Shown: one piece after another, positions 60,663 to 64,000 of the stretch | Layout: each line of letters begins with the position of its first letter | Numbering within the stretch: the first letter of the stretch is position 1 | Assembly (NCBI GenBank): GCA_037349105.1 | Contig: JAYJMM010000068.1 | Location: 62,001-126,000, forward strand | Source of the DNA: Limnomonas spitsbergensis | Lineage: Eukaryota; Chlorophyta; Chlorophyceae; Chlamydomonadales | Length of the DNA stretch: 64,000 nt | Reading direction: 5' to 3' | Notes under the pieces: generated by a model | The model's input: the letters and a program-made list of their open reading frames with translations, nothing else | Databases searched by the model: none | Told to the model about the DNA's origin: nothing | Position numbers and translations under genes: made by a program

Positions 60663-60965
60663 CTGGAAGAACGAGCCGGTGCCGGCCCCAAAGGTACACC
60701 TCCCGGGGCGGCATGACCGGCACAAGTAGACAGAAGGCAGTGGGCCGACGGCCAGCAGGTCATAGCCTAGTACGCAAGCAATTTTGTTTCCGCAATGAAC
60801 CATAGCAGCAGGAGCAGCGAGCCGATGGGGTACATAAGGATGACGGCTATGGCGCTGATTAAAGTAGTAGACATGTATGACATTTGCCTCTTGAGTAGAG
60901 ATTACCGCAGGGCCAACCTGCGGATGGACTAGGTTAGGATAAGCCACCGCTGCTACTGCACACAT
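60663..60965 (-). CDS. exon with a CxxC motif, copy 2
   Basis: Same exon as 50,609-50,911 with the same translation and donor. Confidence 0.5.
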
Positions 60966-61075
60966 CTCATGTGGCTTAAGGGCCAGGTGTCAACGGCGCA
61001 GTGGGGCGACAGCAGCGGGTGGTCTATTTTTTTGTCTGACTTTCTGGCTGAATTTGTTTGGGTATAAACCCTTAC

Positions 61076-61159
61076 CAACGATAGGATCCGGAGGGTTGGA
61101 TTCTGATGGCTTCCTGAATTTACCCAGGCATGACTATGACGGCGGTTTACCGGATTCTT
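61076..61159 (-). CDS. small exon candidate, copy 2
   Basis: Duplicate of 51,022-51,105, with the same donor. Confidence 0.35.
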
Positions 61160-61339
61160 TTGTGCTTTGATCAGGCCAGGGAGCGATCGGGAGTAGCCCA
61201 GGGACCGTTATAGGGTGTGTGCCGAGCGTGGGAGAACCTAGGGTTGGCCACGAGATTAAGTGGATTTCTTTTCTTCAGACTGTCTGGTTTGCAGGCAGAG
61301 GTTAGGGAGCTGCAAGTTTCTGTATGTGCATATCGTTAC

Positions 61340-61486
61340 CAATTTCTCTTTCAGTACCACTCCTAGTCCGGCTCCCCACACATGCCCGAAGGGCTTAACG
61401 TTGGGAGCGGGGGGCGAGTAAAGTAGTAGGGGCAGTACCCACGAGCCAGGGGCGCCCAGGCAGGCCAACCAGTGAGGTATTTTCAC
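61340..61486 (-). CDS. possible first exon of the minus-strand gene, copy 2
   Basis: Duplicate of 51,286-51,432 with the same translation and donor. Confidence 0.4.
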
Positions 61487-61678
61487 TTAGGGCTGCCTTT
61501 CAACCAGTACTTTGTACCAGTTAACCCCTTTACAGCCCTCGTATCTCTATAATGTAGTACAAGGAGCCTTTGCGTACGGTGATGTACCGTAGTTGTGAGG
61601 AGAGGTAGCTTCTCTAAGGCGACCTGGCCAGCTTTTACCATCATAGCACGGTTACTGCTTTAAGGTGCGACAGATGCC

Positions 61679-62158
61679 CTTATTCTGCCTCACCGCTCCC
61701 CTCCCTCCCAAACGCGTTGCCCGTATTTTGCACCATCAACCCCCTCCCACCCTCATGCAATGCCCTCATTCTGCACCACCGCTCCCCTCCCTCCCTAACG
61801 TGCTGCCCGTATTCTTCACCACCAACCCCCTCCCACCCGCATGCGATGCACTCATTCTGCACCACAGCCCCCCTCCTTACCTAACGCATTGCCCGCATTC
61901 TGCACCACCTCCCCCCTCTCTCCCTAAAGCGTTGCCCGCATTCTGCACCACCAACCCCCTCCCACCCTCATGCGATGCCCACATTCTACCCCACCGCCCC
62001 CCTCCCTCTCTAACGCGCTGCCCGCATTCTGCACCACCGCCCCCTCCCTTCCTTAACGCGATGCCCGCATTCTACACCAATGCCCCCATCCCTCTGTGAC
62101 GCACTGTCCGCATTCTGCACAACCGCCCCCCTCCATCCCGAACGCGCTGCCCGCATTA
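61679..62158 (+). repeat. ~43-bp C-rich minisatellite, copy 2 (expanded)
   Basis: Same array as 51,625-51,975 but 129 bp (three units) longer. Length change since the duplication is therefore confined to this minisatellite; the 87-bp and 150-bp arrays kept their unit number. Confidence 0.88.
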
Positions 62159-62413
62159 TGCTCAACCTGACACGATTGCCTTTGTTGGCACACAACAACA
62201 TACGCCTGTCAACAACAAGCCTTTGCAACTTTGCCAACTGCGGCATGGTGAGTGCTCGCTAGACAGGTCGGGACTAGGAGGCAATTTATATCCGTCCTCC
62301 TCTGCTCCTCCTCTTGGATCACTGTATCGTGCTCTTCCTTGAGCACTGATACCGTACCAGCATTTTTAGGCCATAAATGGCCTCAGCAGGCGATAATGTT
62401 TTGTTTATATTAA

Positions 62414-62740
62414 TTGTATTTTGAGGGGAAAAGCCTGACAAAAACATTGGCCAGGGGCTTTTCGCAGATGCGTAGCGGCTCCACGCATGTGGCTCGCTCC
62501 GGATTGGCTCGCAATCACTGTTCGGGGCCGCCTTTATCTCCGCAACGTCGAAAAACTCTCGACTCGCGTAAATCGCTTAGTATGTCTACATCATCTACTG
62601 ATTCTAGCAATTCTGGGCGGGCCGCGAAGCGTCAAAAGGATGATGAAATCTATATCTCGAGGGCCACTTCTCCACGCCAAGCAGGCATTATATATCAGCT
62701 TTCTTTCCGCCCATCGGTCAAAGCCCTTACTTCTTCATAG
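62414..62740 (+). CDS. Ser/Arg-rich small ORF, copy 2
   Basis: 108 codons from ATG (MYFEGKSLTKTLARGFSQ) to TAG. The product is rich in Ser and Arg, with a nuclear-localisation-like RAAKRQKDD and a segment PRQAGIIYQLSFRPSVKALT. No domain was recognised. After the TAG the same frame continues through a second TAG to a TGA at about 62,820. It could be the N-terminal exon of a longer gene or a chance frame. The one-base shift in copy 1 argues against strong constraint. Confidence 0.35.
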   Translation: MYFEGKSLTKTLARGFSQMRSGSTHVARSGLARNHCSGPPLSPQRRKTLDSRKSLSMSTSSTDSSNSGRAAKRQKDDEIYISRATSPRQAGIIYQLSFRPSVKALTSS

Positions 62741-62923
62741 ACATGGGCATAGGGTGAAAAAGCCTGGGCGCCCTTGGGGGATTCCAAAGATTGCAGCAAG
62801 GCATGGGCCATCAACGGTTGAGCCGGCTCGTAACATTGGCTGAATGGATTTGCACAGTTACCGGTACATTAAATCAGATTGGGGGAAAGTTGATCCAGTT
62901 GAAGCCACCCACTGTTTCTGAAC

Positions 62924-62971
62924 TTTGGGGGCTACGCCCCCAAACCCCCACCGGGGGCCGCTGGCCCCCGG
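62924..62971. other. two adjacent perfect GC hairpins
   Basis: First: TTTGGGGGC, loop TAC, GCCCCCAAA (62,924-62,944). Second: CCGGGGGCC, loop GCT, GGCCCCCGG (62,951-62,971). Both have 9-bp perfect stems with 3-nt loops and are 6 bp apart. C and G runs continue to 62,988. No gene is attached with confidence. Confidence 0.9.
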
Positions 62972-63051
62972 ACCCCCGGGCAGGGGGGAAACACCCCGCA
63001 CCGCCCCAGCCGCGCCGTCCACGTCTTCTCACACCTCAGGCTTCTTTTTAA

Positions 63052-63186
63052 TTAATTGCATATTTTGAAGAAAAACAACTGACTGGTACCGAAAGCACAC
63101 TCAAGCTGCCCTTTTTCAAGTTGGAATCCACCATTGGATCCGCTGTCACTCCTAATTTTTATAGCCAGGTCTCCAGACGTTTTTGA
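63052..63186 (+). CDS. weak exon candidate
   Basis: A 45-codon frame between a TAA and a TGA reads LIAYFEEKQLTGTESTLKLP, then FFKLESTIGSAVTPNFYSQ. A donor-like CAG|GTCTCC follows YSQ. There is no start codon and no recognised family. Plausible as an internal exon, but also as chance. Confidence 0.25.
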   Translation, partial: LIAYFEEKQLTGTESTLKLPFFKLESTIGSAVTPNFYSQVSRRF

Positions 63187-63896
63187 AACCCCGCCATGCA
63201 ATCCTTCTCTCACCTTCCAGCCCTTTGGAATGCGTAAATCCGCGGTGCTTCACGCTGATCCGCCCAATGCGCGCCACGCCGCGATACCGAGACTGGCTTT
63301 CATGCGCATGATCTTGGGCACTTCGATTTTAGACTCAGGAATCCATCTGATCCACAAATGTACTTTTGTGAGCTATCACGCGGCCGACCTCAACCGCTGA
63401 TCAAAATGCACACGTATAAATCATGCTGGGTTTTTAAATCCACAGCCGTAATCCTCAAGTCTCTCCACACGGTGATGAGCACTTGTAAAGCTAGACTTCT
63501 GGCTTGCCTGGTAGCGAACCAGACAGGCCGAACTGGGTCACTTACCGCATGATGCGGGAAATGCCGTAGACGTAGACTGCGGACGTTGTCCTAGGTCGAG
63601 TAGGGCATCTTGCTGGGGAGTCTTAGGCTTGCTATGTCGGCTGAGTAGCTGATCTAGTCTTGACTATTGACAGCTTATCCGAAATGCCACTACTGTGGCT
63701 TGCAAGATTTATACTTGGTAACTCTATAAGTTGAGAATCGCTGCTAAATGCTCTTTTCAATCTGTCCAAGGCAGAATTAGGCTTCCAAAACAAAATCCAG
63801 ATCCACATCGCAAGCACTTTAAGCAGGAACTGGTGACTCAGGCTGATCAGGCCAAACCACATCGTCCCTTATAAGGACACAGGAAAGGCGCTTCAG
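63187..63896. other. unique sequence without a supported gene
   Basis: Short open frames exist on both strands, among them a 76-codon minus-strand frame at 63,632-63,862 starting MWFGLISLSHQFLLK, but none shows a motif, codon bias or neighbouring splice sites that would support a call. Confidence 0.4.
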
Positions 63897-64000
63897 GTCC
63901 GTGGCGGACTTCCTCCTCACGACAGTGATGGACGTCTACGGGCGAGCCCAGCGACTGCTTGCTGGTCGCGAGATCGTACACGTTGGGCTGCTTTCTGGAT
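63897..64000 (+). CDS. exon truncated by the window edge
   Basis: After GGCGCTTCAG the frame reads SVADFLLTTVMDVYGRAQRL then LAGREIVHVGLLSG, with GC-rich third positions, and runs off the end. It looks like a genuine exon from codon use and amino-acid composition. The family is not recognisable from 34 residues. Confidence 0.5.

Larger units (their letters stand above)
52579..62761 (+). repeat. segmental tandem duplication, copy 2 (~10.2 kb)
   Basis: Starts with 15 bp (GATTGTGCTACTTTG) belonging to the end of the hAT-like element, then the TSD GTTCTGAC, then the 87-bp array. It ends at AGGGTGAAAAA (62,761), after which unique sequence begins. Gene content and order match copy 1. Confidence 0.97.

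Noticed and set aside
42872..62761. The duplicated 10-kb block itself as one large transposon
   Set aside because: Block edges are a hAT TIR fragment and a unique A-rich sequence; no TIRs, LTRs or TSDs of its own frame the block. It is better explained as a segmental duplication.

Overview
This is nuclear DNA from a eukaryote, most likely a protist or alga; the lineage cannot be fixed from sequence alone. The window has no bacterial gene organisation. It has spliceosomal GT-AG introns, GC-rich exons, long satellite and minisatellite arrays, DNA transposons with terminal inverted repeats (TIRs) and target-site duplications (TSDs), and a Ulp1/SENP-type SUMO-protease gene. Most of it is repeats and mobile-element-like sequence. 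Almost every coding stretch is an exon, a fragment, or a gene broken by stops or frameshifts.

Region 1 (1-34,565) is one uninterrupted satellite. Its monomer is about 23 bp with core CTTACAGATC, arranged in irregular kilobase-scale modules that have been copied recently. It ends at a consensus-like splice acceptor followed by an exon-like stretch (34,566-34,640), so the array may lie inside a very large intron.

Region 2 (34,640-43,436) is an 87-bp minisatellite split by nested transposons. A hAT-like element (35,086-42,886; 8-bp TSD GTTCTGAC; 18-bp TIRs starting CAARG) sits in the array. Inside its BED-finger exon sits a second element, CACTA/EnSpm-like (35,333-42,090; 3-bp TSD ATC; 18-bp TIRs starting CACTG). 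The inner element carries low-complexity minisatellites, a 140-bp tandem repeat, a near-perfect 52-bp palindrome, and two divergent genes of unknown function flanking that palindrome. No DDE transposase domain was recognised in either element.

Region 3 (42,872-62,761) is a head-to-tail segmental duplication of about 9.7 and 10.2 kb. Its left breakpoint lies 15 bp inside the right TIR of the hAT-like element, so the order of events can be read: array, hAT insertion, duplication. Each copy holds the rest of the 87-bp array; the 3' exons of a plus-strand gene with a basic, acidic and Cys-rich tail; a cluster of small GC hairpins; a six-exon Ulp1-like protease gene (minus), with one stop and one frameshift shared by both copies; a 150-bp minisatellite; a class I SAM-dependent methyltransferase exon (minus); a set of minus-strand exons that includes a triplicated 503-bp exon-bearing unit; a 43-bp C-rich minisatellite; and a small Ser/Arg-rich ORF. 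A protease, a methyltransferase and a Cys-rich protein side by side resemble the cargo of large eukaryotic DNA transposons, but no ends of such an element were identified here.

Region 4 (62,762-64,000) is single-copy: two adjacent perfect GC hairpins, a weak exon candidate, and a convincing exon that runs off the window end.
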